Positions 9,396 to 19,136 of a stretch of DNA of 64,000 nucleotides are shown here, piece after piece. The notes below the pieces were generated by a model that made no database searches, was not told where the DNA came from, and was given only the letters and a program-made list of their open reading frames with translations. Every line of letters starts with the position of its first letter. The stretch's first letter is position 1. The position numbers and the translations under genes are program-made. The stretch comes from Acinetobacter baylyi DSM 14961 = CIP 107474 (lineage in GTDB: Bacteria > Pseudomonadota > Gammaproteobacteria > Pseudomonadales > Moraxellaceae). The DNA lies in NCBI RefSeq assembly GCF_000368685.1, contig NZ_KB849625.1, forward strand, positions 434,001-498,000. The letters run 5' to 3'.

Positions 9396-9938
9396 CTAAA
9401 ATGGAAGCTTGATATCAACCAGCTTCCAAGATAAGCCATCACGATGCAAAATAAACTGAATTTCCTGCGATTGTTCTGTTAGTAAAGTCACTTCAAACTG
9501 GCTAAAGGATTCATAATGCCCAGAGTAATCAAGTCTGACTGATGGGGTTTGCTCAATGGGATGATCGGTAGACGCAGAATCTAGAGGCCGAGAAAAAGAT
9601 ATACTTTGTTTTAACTCTTTGCCTTGTAGCAATAACGCAACTCCCTCGGGAGTCAGTGTAAAATCAACAACTTTATCAATCAGCTTTGTTGCAAATACGC
9701 GGCTTAAGATGTGAAGCGGATCTTCAGGGTGAGCTTCTTGTACTTCAAGCACCCTTAAATGGATCCGTTGTTTTAAATTATTTTGAAGCATCGGAAAATC
9801 GATATATTGAGCAAGATGCTTAGCATCGTTATTCTGAACAGCTTGCTGAATCTGATATGCCACCCAATAAGGTGAAGCGAATACATAAAATAAAAATAAA
9901 AACAGTACGACCATCAATAGAGATGTTAATTGTTTCAT
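9396..9938 (-). CDS. DUF2939 membrane-anchored protein
   Basis: An N-terminal membrane anchor ('LLMVVLFLFLFYVFASPYW', about residues 6-25) is followed by the DUF2939 signature ('YQIQQAVQNNDAKHLAQYID'). The rest is predicted to be periplasmic and folds as a small alpha/beta domain of unknown role. I chose the ATG at 9938 (MKQLTSLL) because the anchor then sits at the N-terminus. An in-frame start at 10010 would overlap the upstream SRPBCC gene by 20 bp and add 24 residues. The two genes are probably cotranscribed. Confidence 0.8.
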   Translation of the reverse strand: MKQLTSLLMVVLFLFLFYVFASPYWVAYQIQQAVQNNDAKHLAQYIDFPMLQNNLKQRIHLRVLEVQEAHPEDPLHILSRVFATKLIDKVVDFTLTPEGVALLLQGKELKQSISFSRPLDSASTDHPIEQTPSVRLDYSGHYESFSQFEVTLLTEQSQEIQFILHRDGLSWKLVDIKLPF

Positions 9939-9990
9939 ATTCAGTTGATGTATCCTATTTGAACAATGCAGATTTGTCTTATCAAGAAGC

Positions 9991-10431
9991 TTAATCAGGA
10001 ATTTCGGCATTCACCAGTAAGCCTAACAGATGTAAAGATTGTTGCCATCCCAAATAACATGCTTCAACGGGAATCGCATAGGGAATACCAGATTGGGTAA
10101 TATAGACTTCTGCTCCAACACTTACAGGCTGTATTTCTATCGTTACTTCAATCTGGCCAGATAATGCTGGATGATCAAAATGATCATTGTAACGAATCAA
10201 GTGATTTGGAATCAGCTTGATATAAGTTCCACCAAAAGAATGCGAGCTTCCTGTTGAAAAATTGGTAAATGACATCTGATATTGTCCACCCTCTTTGGCT
10301 TCAAAGGAATGTACTTTGGCCGTAAATCCATTGGGAGCTATCCATTTCACAAGCGCATCTGGTTCCAGAAAAGCACGATATACGCGCGACGGAGGTGCAT
10401 TAAATATACGATGTAGTCTCACCATTCCCAT
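9991..10431 (-). CDS. SRPBCC (AHSA1-like) protein
   Basis: A 146-aa protein of the START/AHSA1 ligand-binding superfamily. It opens with the typical 'RIFNAPPSRVYRAFLEPDALVKW' pattern (described in parts: 'FNAPPSRVYRAF', then 'WIAPNGF'). It also carries 'GGTYIKLIPNHLIRY' in the middle and a C-terminal helix 'CYLGWQQSLHLLGLLV'. Such proteins bind hydrophobic ligands or assist stress responses; no ligand can be assigned. It appears to be the first gene of a two-gene unit with the DUF2939 gene. Confidence 0.85.
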   Translation of the reverse strand: MGMVRLHRIFNAPPSRVYRAFLEPDALVKWIAPNGFTAKVHSFEAKEGGQYQMSFTNFSTGSSHSFGGTYIKLIPNHLIRYNDHFDHPALSGQIEVTIEIQPVSVGAEVYITQSGIPYAIPVEACYLGWQQSLHLLGLLVNAEIPD

Positions 10432-10565
10432 CCCTGTTCTCCTTTTATAATAATTATGATTTGAACACTGGCAAAACGGATAACATCCTGTAGATCATGC
10501 TGCCCAGTTTATATAAAGTACCCAATACTGCTTCGATCAGGCACTTTGCTAATATCTAAGAGGAT

Positions 10566-10949
10566 TTAGTTTTGTAAGGGTTCATCATCTTCATATTCGT
10601 ACAGGTAACTCATACAGCCCCAGCCATCGTAATCGCCACCAAAATCCTGCGCAATATGGGTAAACCACTGTTCCAAATCCTGAATGTCATCATATTCGGG
10701 CGTCATGGTCACATGAATGTTAAGCACCCACAGATCAGAACCCTCTGTATGCTGGTCTTCTTGAAATAAAGACACTTTTTGTTCTTGGTGCAAAAGATGT
10801 AACGCACATTTTTCGATATCTGACTGTTCTTTAAATACAATTGAAAATTCGAACTCATGTGGTTCGTTTAAATCGTTGCCATCTTCGACCATTTGCCAAA
10901 GCACATTGCCATTATCATCATCTGGAAAAAGTTCATAGTTACGGCTCAT
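10566..10949 (-). CDS. rraB: RraB-family protein (RNase E regulator)
   Basis: A small acidic protein (127 aa) with the RraB-type pattern: 'DDDNGNVLWQM' near the N-terminus, 'FSIVF' followed by a helix, and 'DFGGDYDGWGC' near the C-terminus. In E. coli, RraB binds RNase E and changes its substrate choice (established for the enteric protein). The assignment here is by family resemblance and could reflect a broader regulator domain. The length fits (E. coli RraB 138 aa). It is a single gene with no clear terminator. Confidence 0.75.
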   Translation of the reverse strand: MSRNYELFPDDDNGNVLWQMVEDGNDLNEPHEFEFSIVFKEQSDIEKCALHLLHQEQKVSLFQEDQHTEGSDLWVLNIHVTMTPEYDDIQDLEQWFTHIAQDFGGDYDGWGCMSYLYEYEDDEPLQN

Positions 10950-11075
10950 GTATATGTCCTTGTTATGATGGTTTGAAAATAATTTTAATTCTAGCTTAAC
11001 TTAATTTTATGTCAGTTTTATCACTTAGATACTTTTTATTACTCGAATTTGTGTCAGATCATTTTTAGAGATTTT

Positions 11076-11735
11076 TTAAAATGGAACTGTGGCTACAATG
11101 TCTAAAGGTTGCTGGGTAAATGGCTGGATGAATTTGAGTGAAGTCGCATGTAACGCCATACGCTTTAAGGCAAATTTGGCAGGTTCAGGATGATAAAGCT
11201 TATCTCCCATAATTGGATGACCAATATGCTGCATATGTACACGAAGCTGATGGGAGCGACCAGTAATCGGTTCAAGCTGAATTCGGGTTTGATTGAATGC
11301 TGCATTATAATCAAGTGGCTGATAGCATGTCTTTGCTGCTTTACCTTCTACAAAATCAATTTTTTGTTTAGGTCGATTCGGCCAGTCTGTGATTAAAGGT
11401 GCTTCAACCATTCCTTGTGCCTGCACCTCTCCATCAACCAAAGCAATATAATATTTTTGGATACATCGTGTTTGAAACAATTTGCTGATCGCGATTTCTG
11501 CACGGCGATGTTTAGCAAACATCAATAGTCCAGAAGTTGCCATATCCAGACGATGTGTCACTCGCGCCAATGGATATTGCTGCCGTATTCTTAGATAAGC
11601 ACTGTCCTGATGTTCGGGTAAGCGCCCCATCACAGACAGCAAGCCAGCAGGCTTATCTATCACAATCAGGTCATCATCTTCATAGACCATACACATAGGG
11701 TCTTGCGGTGGCATGTATACAAAGTTAGTGCTCAT
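11076..11735 (-). CDS. rluA: rRNA/tRNA pseudouridine synthase RluA
   Basis: Converts uridine to pseudouridine in 23S rRNA (U746) and some tRNAs (U32), by analogy with E. coli RluA. The catalytic aspartate lies in 'HRLDMATSGLLM'. Further matches to RluA rather than RluC/D are 'KPAGLLSVMGR', 'DWPNRPKQK' and 'PITGRSHQLRVHM'. There is no S4 domain, as expected for RluA. I chose the ATG at 11735 (MSTNFVY) because it aligns with the E. coli N-terminus; a GTG at 11789 would add 18 residues. It is divergent from ygfZ. Confidence 0.9.
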   Translation of the reverse strand: MSTNFVYMPPQDPMCMVYEDDDLIVIDKPAGLLSVMGRLPEHQDSAYLRIRQQYPLARVTHRLDMATSGLLMFAKHRRAEIAISKLFQTRCIQKYYIALVDGEVQAQGMVEAPLITDWPNRPKQKIDFVEGKAAKTCYQPLDYNAAFNQTRIQLEPITGRSHQLRVHMQHIGHPIMGDKLYHPEPAKFALKRMALHATSLKFIQPFTQQPLDIVATVPF

Positions 11736-11927
11736 TGATTGATACAGTTCATGGGAAATCAAAATCGTCGCGCAACATAGCAATGGCACATTCAGGTGTC
11801 AATCATACGGCCTAGAATTTCATTGCCTCCAGACTTGGATACAGATTGAAGGCAAAGGCTGATTTTTTGAAAGAAATAGCGCAAAATAGTTTGAATAATT
11901 CTATACACAATTCAGGTTAGACGTTTT

Positions 11928-12650
11928 ATGAATGATTTGGCGTTTACTTCATTCACCCTTATTGGTGTCGATGCACAAAAATTCTTGCAAGGACAAGTCC
12001 TGCTTCATATTGAACGCCTCGCAGAAAATACGACGCGTTATACAGGAATTTGTGATCTTAAAGGACGTATCCACTTTGGTTTATGGATCACCAAACTCAA
12101 TCCTGAAGAATTCCAGATTGTAACCACCCAAGATCAGGCCGAAGATTTTGCCCTACATATTAAAAAATATGGCGCATTTTCTAAAATGAAGCTTGAGAAA
12201 ACGGGAACAGTTTATCCAACAGTTACAGGCATCCAGACTGAATTTTCAAATAGCGAAACAGATATCAATGCATGGCAACTCCAGGCCATTGAATCTGGTC
12301 AGGCATGGATTAGCAAGCTGACCGAACATGAGTTTCAGCCACAAGAATTACGCCTGCATCAGCGTGATGGCGTCGACTATGACAAAGGATGTTATCTGGG
12401 ACAGGAAATTGTCGCTCGTTTATGGTTCAAGGCAAAACCCAAGCACTGGCTACATCTGGTATTAGGCGATGGCGAAGTGCCTGTATCCGCAACTAAATTG
12501 AATAATGATGTTGAAGTGGTTAATAGTATTGCTATAGCGTCAGGTTATAAAGCGTTGGTGATTGCCAAACCTGCTGCACTTGAGGAATTAAGCCTCACTG
12601 TACTTGATTTGCCCGAAGCATTAAGCGCCGATGTGGCTCGTCCTCAATAA
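11928..12650 (+). CDS. ygfZ: YgfZ folate-binding Fe-S repair protein
   Basis: A GcvT-fold protein that binds tetrahydrofolate and supports activity of iron-sulfur enzymes such as MiaB. The diagnostic YgfZ motif is 'KGCYLGQEIVAR' (about residues 156-167), with its redox-active Cys. At 240 aa it is shorter than E. coli YgfZ (326), as usual in Acinetobacter and relatives, where the C-terminal barrel is reduced. It starts at an ATG right after an AT-rich leader and is divergent from rluA. Confidence 0.88.
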   Translation: MNDLAFTSFTLIGVDAQKFLQGQVLLHIERLAENTTRYTGICDLKGRIHFGLWITKLNPEEFQIVTTQDQAEDFALHIKKYGAFSKMKLEKTGTVYPTVTGIQTEFSNSETDINAWQLQAIESGQAWISKLTEHEFQPQELRLHQRDGVDYDKGCYLGQEIVARLWFKAKPKHWLHLVLGDGEVPVSATKLNNDVEVVNSIAIASGYKALVIAKPAALEELSLTVLDLPEALSADVARPQ

Positions 12651-12676
12651 CAGATATGATGTATTGAGCTCGAATT

Positions 12677-12702
12677 AAGCCTTCAAATTTGAAGGCTTTT
12701 TT
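12677..12702 (+). terminator. Intrinsic terminator after ygfZ
   Basis: aagccttcaaatttgaaggctt forms a near-perfect palindrome followed by TTTT, 27 bp after the ygfZ stop. Confidence 0.85.
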
Positions 12703-12885
12703 ATATCCAGATCATTGAGATATAATCAAACAGTTACTAAAAACATTGTGCCGTGCTATTTAAACTTATCATGTAAGATAGATCATTAGTTATGCTAAGC
12801 GATGAACAACTTCACACATTTTTTTACGAAAGTTGCTTTATATTTTAGGCATTATTCTCACAATAAAACGATCACTGGAATCATG

Positions 12886-13593
12886 ATGAAAACTTGGTTA
12901 ACTACACTTATTTTAAGTCTATCGACTTTGGGGCTGGCACATGCAGATGTTGCGACAACACAGCAAAACTTAAAGAAAAACTTTCCAGAGATTCCAGTTT
13001 CTGCGGTCAATACTACGCCTGTTAAGGGGGTTTATGAAGTCATCACTGAAGGCCAAATTGTCTATACCAATGACGATGCACAGTACTTTTTCGTAGGTAA
13101 TCTGGTCGATCCTAAAAATCAGCGGAACCTGACAGCCGAACGCATGCAGCAACTCAATAAAATTGATGTCAGCACATTACCCTTAAACCAAGCGATCAAA
13201 CACGTCAAAGGTAATGGCAAAAGAACACTGTATATTTTTAGTGACCCTGACTGTCCTTATTGCCAGCGCCTCGAAAAAGAACTTACTGCGGTAGATAATG
13301 TGACCATCTATTTATTTTTGTTCCCGTTGACGACGTTGCATCCAAATGCAGAAACCATAGCAACTCAGATCTGGTGTTCAAAAAATCAATATCAGGCATG
13401 GCAAGATTATTTACTCAATCATAAAGCATCAACAGCCTCTCAAAAATGTAGCACCCCGATCCAAAAAAATCTGGCGTTAGGACAAAAACTCAACATTAAT
13501 GGCACACCTACCATGTACCTCAAAAATGGAGAACGCATTGCGGGTGCTATGCAAGCAGGTCAATTAAATACGTTGCTGGATCAAGCCCAATAA
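12886..13593 (+). CDS. dsbC: Thiol:disulfide isomerase DsbC
   Basis: Periplasmic disulfide isomerase that shuffles wrong disulfides in secreted proteins. A signal peptide of about 20 residues (MKTWLTTLILSLSTLGLAHA) is followed by the DsbC dimerisation domain and a thioredoxin fold with C123-P-Y-C126. The cis-Pro loop reads 'NGTPTMYL'. The mature size fits E. coli DsbC. I chose the second of two adjacent ATGs; the reading frame extends 28 residues further upstream but that part is not signal-like. A second cysteine pair ('WCSKNQ' and 'KCSTP') matches the structural disulfide of DsbC. Confidence 0.92.
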   Translation: MKTWLTTLILSLSTLGLAHADVATTQQNLKKNFPEIPVSAVNTTPVKGVYEVITEGQIVYTNDDAQYFFVGNLVDPKNQRNLTAERMQQLNKIDVSTLPLNQAIKHVKGNGKRTLYIFSDPDCPYCQRLEKELTAVDNVTIYLFLFPLTTLHPNAETIATQIWCSKNQYQAWQDYLLNHKASTASQKCSTPIQKNLALGQKLNINGTPTMYLKNGERIAGAMQAGQLNTLLDQAQ

Positions 13594-13686
13594 TCCCATA
13601 GCATCACTCATGGGTATAACAACTTCTGAATAATTAACTTTATTAAAAAATCATGATTGAATGTTAATGGTGACGTATCTTTCTTC

Positions 13687-13716
13687 AAAAGCTCTTCATG
13701 ATTGGGGAGCTTTTTT
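13687..13716 (+). terminator. Intrinsic terminator downstream of dsbC
   Basis: aaaagctc (13687-13694) pairs with gagctttt (13707-13714) around a 12-base loop and runs into T residues, 93 bp past the dsbC stop. Confidence 0.7.
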
Positions 13717-13848
13717 ACAAAGTTTGAGTACAGTGATACGCCGTGTATCAAAATGCTGTGATTTATCTTAATTTATGCATTTACATTCTTTTGAAAGTAC
13801 TTAATATGAACTAGATCAAGCAACACTTATACTTATCAAAGGAATGCA

Positions 13849-14685
13849 ATGAGTATAAAAACAGGATATCCAGAGATGAAAAAACACCTCCTCGCAATAC
13901 TTCTCTCCCTTTCTGCAAGCATGACTTTCGCTGCAGATGCGCCAGCAAATACATCCCAAGCAACGCCTTTTGATAAAGCAGAACAGCTTTATAATCAAAA
14001 AAACTATACAGCGGCATATCAGGAAATCGATCGACTTGCCAAAGCGGGTAATCCTCAAGCCATTTATAATCTTGGGTTTATGACCGAACTCGGGCAAGGC
14101 ACAACTAAAGACCCCAAAAAGGCGCTGAGCTATTATCAAGATGCATCTAATAAAGGCTATCCTGTAGCGACTTACCGCCTTGCACAGATTTATTCGCTAG
14201 GCGATCTGGGTGTCACCAAAGACGTTAATAAAAGCCGACAGTATCTTGAAAAAGCCTCAAATGCTGGATTTGACGAAGCAACAGTAGAGCTTGCAGTGTT
14301 GTTATTCTCTGAAAACAAACCTGCATCAGATCAGCTTGCACTGAAAAAACTGGACCCTCTCATCAAAAAGAATAATTATCGGGCAATGCATTTAAAAGCA
14401 ATTTACGACATTAGCAACGGCTTTAAAACCAAAAATGAAGCTGCTGTTAAGGTTGGGTTAGCCAGTATCGAAAGTCTGGCCAAAAAAGGCTATGTTCCAG
14501 CGCTGATGGCCGTAGGAAATATGCTGGCAAATGGTAATATCGTGCCGCAAAATCTGGAAGAAGCGAAAAAAATCTTCACTGCTTTGGCACAAGACAATGT
14601 CCCTCAAGCCAAGGAGTCACTCGCTGCAGTCAATCAACTGATTGCTGCAAAAGCCAAAGCACCTGCAAGCAAAGCAAAAAGCTGA
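13849..14685 (+). CDS. Secreted Sel1-repeat protein
   Basis: A 278-aa protein with a signal peptide (cleavage near 'SMTFAADA') and tandem Sel1-like (TPR-type) repeats, e.g. 'GNPQAIYNLGFMTELGQGT' and 'GYPVATYRLAQIYSLGDLG' at about residues 65-130. Weaker copies continue toward 250. The C-terminus is Ala/Lys-rich. Such periplasmic solenoids act as protein-binding scaffolds; the partner is unknown. AAAGGA stands 5 bases before the ATG at 13849. The alternative ATG at 13876 gives a tighter signal peptide but has a weaker site. Confidence 0.85.
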   Translation: MSIKTGYPEMKKHLLAILLSLSASMTFAADAPANTSQATPFDKAEQLYNQKNYTAAYQEIDRLAKAGNPQAIYNLGFMTELGQGTTKDPKKALSYYQDASNKGYPVATYRLAQIYSLGDLGVTKDVNKSRQYLEKASNAGFDEATVELAVLLFSENKPASDQLALKKLDPLIKKNNYRAMHLKAIYDISNGFKTKNEAAVKVGLASIESLAKKGYVPALMAVGNMLANGNIVPQNLEEAKKIFTALAQDNVPQAKESLAAVNQLIAAKAKAPASKAKS

Positions 14686-14729
14686 AACTAAAAAAATATC
14701 AGAAACTGTCTTACACATTTAAGGCAGTT

Positions 14730-15653
14730 TCACCACCACAACATAATCAAGCCGCTAATGCCCATAAATCCTAAAATGGTACTCAGCATCAAAGGCGTCA
14801 AGGCCTGCTCATTCAAACCATAAGCCTGACCAAAAATTCCAAAAGCAATTGGCATAGGTAAGGCAGCCAGAATAGTTCCCGCGTGGAGCATTTCTTGACT
14901 CACACCAGGCAATATCCGTAATAGACTGTAAATAACCAACGGCATCAATACCACTTTAAATGACACCAGTAAGTAGCTTTGTAGGTTCAATGCAGTCATT
15001 CCCATACCCACCAAACTGCCACCAATTGCAAATAATGCCAAGGGTGATGCTGTTTTTCCAAGCAGCTCTAAAGACTGATTGAGTAAAGTCGGTGGCTTAA
15101 TATCCAGAAAAATAAAACTCATTCCTAAAATGATTGCAATAATTACAGGATTTTTGAGCAAGCTTACTGCTGTTTTACGAACAACAGCCCAAATATTTTG
15201 CTGACCATGTAACCCTGCTTCGGCCAATGCCAAAACCAGTGCAAGTATGAGCAAATTTTCTAAAATCAACGTCAATGAGATATAAATTGCAGCATGAGCC
15301 CCCATCAATAATGTTAAGACCGCAGTACCAATAAATCCTGTATTTGACATAGATCCACCCATCGACAGGATTGCTGTAGGTGTCAATGCATAACCAAATC
15401 CTTTACGATAACAAAGAAATGCCAAAGCAAAGATCAGAAGTGAACCACCACCATAAGCAATAAAGTAAGAAGGATGCCAAATATCGGTCAGGTTTTTATT
15501 GGAAAGCGCAAAAAACAAAAATGCAGGTAACGCAATTTTAATAATAAAAGCACTGAGTGCCTTGATCTGCTCAGGGGTGATCAAACGTATTGATACACTC
15601 AAATAACCTGCAAACAATAACAGGAAAATCGGAACAATAACTTGAACAACCAC
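14730..15653 (-). CDS. AEC family transporter
   Basis: A 307-aa inner-membrane protein with about 10 hydrophobic segments arranged as two halves, typical of the auxin efflux carrier family. Typical features are the 'SNTGFIGTAVL' segment after the fourth helix and 'LPMPIAFGIFGQAYGLN' in the second half. Bacterial members export or import organic acids such as malate or malonate; the substrate cannot be told here. Convergent with the Sel1 gene, with 44 bp between stops. Confidence 0.88.
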   Translation of the reverse strand: MVVQVIVPIFLLLFAGYLSVSIRLITPEQIKALSAFIIKIALPAFLFFALSNKNLTDIWHPSYFIAYGGGSLLIFALAFLCYRKGFGYALTPTAILSMGGSMSNTGFIGTAVLTLLMGAHAAIYISLTLILENLLILALVLALAEAGLHGQQNIWAVVRKTAVSLLKNPVIIAIILGMSFIFLDIKPPTLLNQSLELLGKTASPLALFAIGGSLVGMGMTALNLQSYLLVSFKVVLMPLVIYSLLRILPGVSQEMLHAGTILAALPMPIAFGIFGQAYGLNEQALTPLMLSTILGFMGISGLIMLWW

Positions 15654-15718
15654 CTAGGCTTCCTTGGGTTTTGTCAGAAGAGAAAAATTTCGATCTGAAA
15701 ATCTTTCTCTCGCGTGAA

Positions 15719-16831
15719 TCAATGAGAAAATGCTTTAAATAACTGTTTCAAACCATGCGGCTGACAACGTAGATACTGAGGTGAAATCTCAATTTCTGCA
15801 CCAAGCGCAGCAGCAGCATGCCAAGGCCAGCGAGGGTCATACTGCATTGCACGTGCCAACGCAATAGCGTCAGCCTCATCATTCTGTAAAATCGCTTCGG
15901 CCTGATCAGGTTCGGTAATCAAGCCCACTGCAATCACAGGAATTGATACGTTTTGCTTAATTTGTGCCGCAAATGGCACCTGATAATTTGCGCCCACTTT
16001 AATATCTTGCATGACGTGCAGGCCACCACTAGATACATGAATATAAGCGGCACCTAACTGTTCCAAAGCCTGCGATAGCCCCACACTGGATTCGATATCC
16101 CAACTTTGGGTTGGCATCCAGTCTGTTGCAGAAATACGTACACCTACAGGAAAACCTTCTGGCACGACCGCTTTCACAGCTTGCAAAACCTCAAGTGTCA
16201 TGCGGATACGATTTTCAAATGAACCGCCATATTCATCATCACGTAAATTTGAAAGTGGCGATAAAAATTGATGCAATAAATAGCCATGTGCCGCATGAAT
16301 TTCAATAAGTTTAAATCCTGCCTCAACTGCTCTGACGGCAGAAGCTGCAAAATCAGCCTGAATCTGCTGGATTTCATCTCGTGTTAAGGCATGTGGAGCC
16401 AGATCATGTTCTCCAAATGCAATGCTACTTGGCGCGACTGTTTGCCAGCCATGTACATGATCTGGCGGGATTTGCCCTTTACCTAACCAGGGCTTGTCTG
16501 TGGATGCTTTTCGTCCCGCATGTGCGAGCTGAATCCCAAAAGGGACAGGTGAAAGGTGTTTGATCTTATTCAGCAACATCTTGATCTGATCACGTTGGTT
16601 ATCATTCCAAAGACCAACATCGGCATAACTGATTCGTCCCGCTGCCTGCACCGCAGAGGCTTCAATAATACATAATCCTGCACCAGATAAGGCATAGTTT
16701 GCCCACTGCTGTTCATGCCAATAGGTGATTTCACCCTGATCTGTAGCAGAGTACTGACACATCGGTGCAATAATAATTTTATTGCTCAGGCGCAATGTAT
16801 CAAACTGAATATTTTCAAATAGCTTTGCCAC
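15719..16831 (-). CDS. Old Yellow Enzyme, YqjM class
   Basis: FMN-dependent NAD(P)H:enone oxidoreductase (TIM barrel, 370 aa). The YqjM-class signature is present: C25 and Y27 in 'APMCQYSA', matching the redox-sensing Cys and the Tyr of YqjM. 'HAGRKAS' and the 'IHAAHGYLLHQFLSP' His pair also match. Arg in the 'ALARAMQYDP' C-terminal segment completes the FMN site. These enzymes reduce activated C=C bonds of electrophilic compounds. It lies 19 bp downstream of the TonB receptor gene on the same strand. Confidence 0.92.
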   Translation of the reverse strand: MAKLFENIQFDTLRLSNKIIIAPMCQYSATDQGEITYWHEQQWANYALSGAGLCIIEASAVQAAGRISYADVGLWNDNQRDQIKMLLNKIKHLSPVPFGIQLAHAGRKASTDKPWLGKGQIPPDHVHGWQTVAPSSIAFGEHDLAPHALTRDEIQQIQADFAASAVRAVEAGFKLIEIHAAHGYLLHQFLSPLSNLRDDEYGGSFENRIRMTLEVLQAVKAVVPEGFPVGVRISATDWMPTQSWDIESSVGLSQALEQLGAAYIHVSSGGLHVMQDIKVGANYQVPFAAQIKQNVSIPVIAVGLITEPDQAEAILQNDEADAIALARAMQYDPRWPWHAAAALGAEIEISPQYLRCQPHGLKQLFKAFSH

Positions 16832-16850
16832 GTTTCACCTCTAGATCAGA

Positions 16851-19007
16851 TTAAAATTGTTTGCTTACACGCAAACCTGCACTCCAGTTTCGACCATCTG
16901 CCGGTTCAAAAAAACGGCTATTGCCATCATTAACAATCACCGAACCCACATAACTTTTATCGAACATATTATCCACACGGCTATATACATTTAGTTTCCA
17001 GTCCTGCATTTGCCATGTATATCCTGCATAGGCTGCAACTACGGTGTAGCTCGGTGCTGCATCTGAGTTTTTATCATCCACATAAATTTTGTCGTTGTAC
17101 TGGGCATCTATGCCTCCATGAAAACCGGTTTGAGGCTTCCACGCCAAAGATGCATAAGCCTGATTTTTTGCGACTCCTGGAATTTGATTACCCGATGTAA
17201 TGGCAGCAACAGAAGCAGTTGCAGGTACATCTGCATCGAAAGTTGCATTCAAATAAGCATAGCTTGTATTTAAGACCAGATCACGCCAAAGCTGTTTATT
17301 CCATGTAAATTCGATACCTTCACGTAAGGTTCTATCGGCATTGCGAAAAGTGGCACGCCCATTGATACTTCCCGCCGAGACAATGTCATCCTTGGTTTTG
17401 GTCTGAAATGCAGCCAAAGTAAAATCACCAAGTCTGTTTTGTGATTTTAGCCCTGCTTCATAGGTATCGCTGGTCGATGCTTTTAAACCAAAATTAAAAC
17501 CTGAAAGATCTGGATCTGGGTTATACGCCATTTCTGTAAAGGTGGGCGTTTCAAAACCTTTAGCATAACTCACATAAGCCAAGAGTTCAGGCACAATTTG
17601 CCAACTTAAAGCAGCCGAAGGTAAAACCTTAGAATAATCGGTCTTGCCACTGTCATCTGGATTACTGTCTTTTGCGGTATTGCCTATGACAATAAAATGA
17701 TCATCGGACTTATAGTGAACATTACTGTAGCGAACCCCTGTATCTAGGCGCCAAGTCGGTAAGAACTGCCATGACGCTTGTAGATAAGGGTCGATATTCC
17801 AAAGCGTATTGTCTTCGTCACGACGTAAATTGCCTTTCACCCCATAGCTTGGTTGATTATTGACCGTAACGTAATTTTCGTAGCCTTTACGGTCTTCATC
17901 CATCGCATCAAGAGCCACGCCTACGCTAAAAGTTGTATTCGGTAATAATTCCTTACCTGTCCAACGTAGATCTGCCCCATAATAATTCCGTTCAAAATCA
18001 ATCACACCACCAGCCTGATTTTTACTCGCATCTTGCGTAGATTTAGGAATCGACTGATATTGTGTGACTTTACGATTGCCCAGATATCCCATCATATACA
18101 GCTCATTTTGATCATTGATGGGTTTACTCCAGGTCACACCTGTTTGCGTCTGTTCGATATCTTTACGTACATCAAATTGTTGTAAAAAAGGTACTTGTTG
18201 TTTAGGGTTTGCTTTCCACTGATCACGTGTCAGCCCCTGCGGATCATCTGCATTAATTTTGACATAATTGGTGATCCAGTTAATTTTTGAGCCGTCGTCC
18301 AGATTCCATGTGAGTTTGGCATTATTCAAGATTTTGTGAGCAGCACTGTGTTCACGATAACCATCGGTGTCAAAATAGGATGAGCTAATTACATAACTCG
18401 GTTGATTACTTTGTTTAGCGCCGCCTTGCAATATTAAACCTGTCCGATTTTTATCATGACTGCCGCCTGAATAATTCAGTTCAACTGAGTCCTTACCCTG
18501 TCCTTCTTTCGTCGTGGTCAGTAAAGTTCCGCCAGATGAGTTTCCATACAATGATGAAAATGGCCCAGTTAACACCTCAATATGATCCAGACTACTCAAA
18601 TCAATATTAGAGGTTTGGCCTTGGCCATCGGGCATGGTGGCAGGAATACCATCGACATACAAACGTATACCACGTACGCCAAAGGTAGAACGTGCGCCAA
18701 AACCACGCATAGAAAGCTGCAAGTCTTGTGCATAGTTTTCCCGATTATTTAACTGAATCCCTGGAACGCCTTTCACTACTTCAGTCAGGTTAACTCCTGC
18801 ACTTTCGATCTGTTGCGGTGCATCAATACGGAAAATAGAGGCAGGCGTTTTTAAATATTCGGTATCGGTTCGTGTCGCTTCTACTTTAATGGTGGGTAAT
18901 TGGACTGCTGTATTTACAGTTTCTTGTGCCCAAAGGGAACCACTCGTCCCCAAACCTGTTGCTAAAAACATATAACGATACAGTGTATTGAATCGTGTAA
19001 AACGCAT
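16851..19007 (-). CDS. yncD: TonB-dependent receptor, YncD/PqqU type
   Basis: Outer-membrane active-transport barrel (718 aa) with a signal peptide (to about residue 28), a TonB box near 'LPTIKVEA' (about 38-45) and a plug domain to about 165. The barrel ends in the terminal aromatic 'KQF'. The plug sequence 'VDGIPATMPDGQGQTSNIDL' and the barrel end 'VIVNDGNSRFFEPADGRNW' closely resemble E. coli YncD as I remember it. YncD was renamed PqqU because it imports the cofactor pyrroloquinoline quinone. The substrate here is inferred by that resemblance, not shown. No clear Fur box was seen upstream. Confidence 0.85.
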   Translation of the reverse strand: MRFTRFNTLYRYMFLATGLGTSGSLWAQETVNTAVQLPTIKVEATRTDTEYLKTPASIFRIDAPQQIESAGVNLTEVVKGVPGIQLNNRENYAQDLQLSMRGFGARSTFGVRGIRLYVDGIPATMPDGQGQTSNIDLSSLDHIEVLTGPFSSLYGNSSGGTLLTTTKEGQGKDSVELNYSGGSHDKNRTGLILQGGAKQSNQPSYVISSSYFDTDGYREHSAAHKILNNAKLTWNLDDGSKINWITNYVKINADDPQGLTRDQWKANPKQQVPFLQQFDVRKDIEQTQTGVTWSKPINDQNELYMMGYLGNRKVTQYQSIPKSTQDASKNQAGGVIDFERNYYGADLRWTGKELLPNTTFSVGVALDAMDEDRKGYENYVTVNNQPSYGVKGNLRRDEDNTLWNIDPYLQASWQFLPTWRLDTGVRYSNVHYKSDDHFIVIGNTAKDSNPDDSGKTDYSKVLPSAALSWQIVPELLAYVSYAKGFETPTFTEMAYNPDPDLSGFNFGLKASTSDTYEAGLKSQNRLGDFTLAAFQTKTKDDIVSAGSINGRATFRNADRTLREGIEFTWNKQLWRDLVLNTSYAYLNATFDADVPATASVAAITSGNQIPGVAKNQAYASLAWKPQTGFHGGIDAQYNDKIYVDDKNSDAAPSYTVVAAYAGYTWQMQDWKLNVYSRVDNMFDKSYVGSVIVNDGNSRFFEPADGRNWSAGLRVSKQF

Positions 19008-19136
19008 TCATTTATCCTTATCTTGAAAATTTTACCCAAAAGTAAAGCATTAAAACTTAAAAATATCTGAATATCATATCGACAAAAAACGATTTTATCG
19101 ATGCCTGATCAGATCTTTATGTAAACACGCCATATT

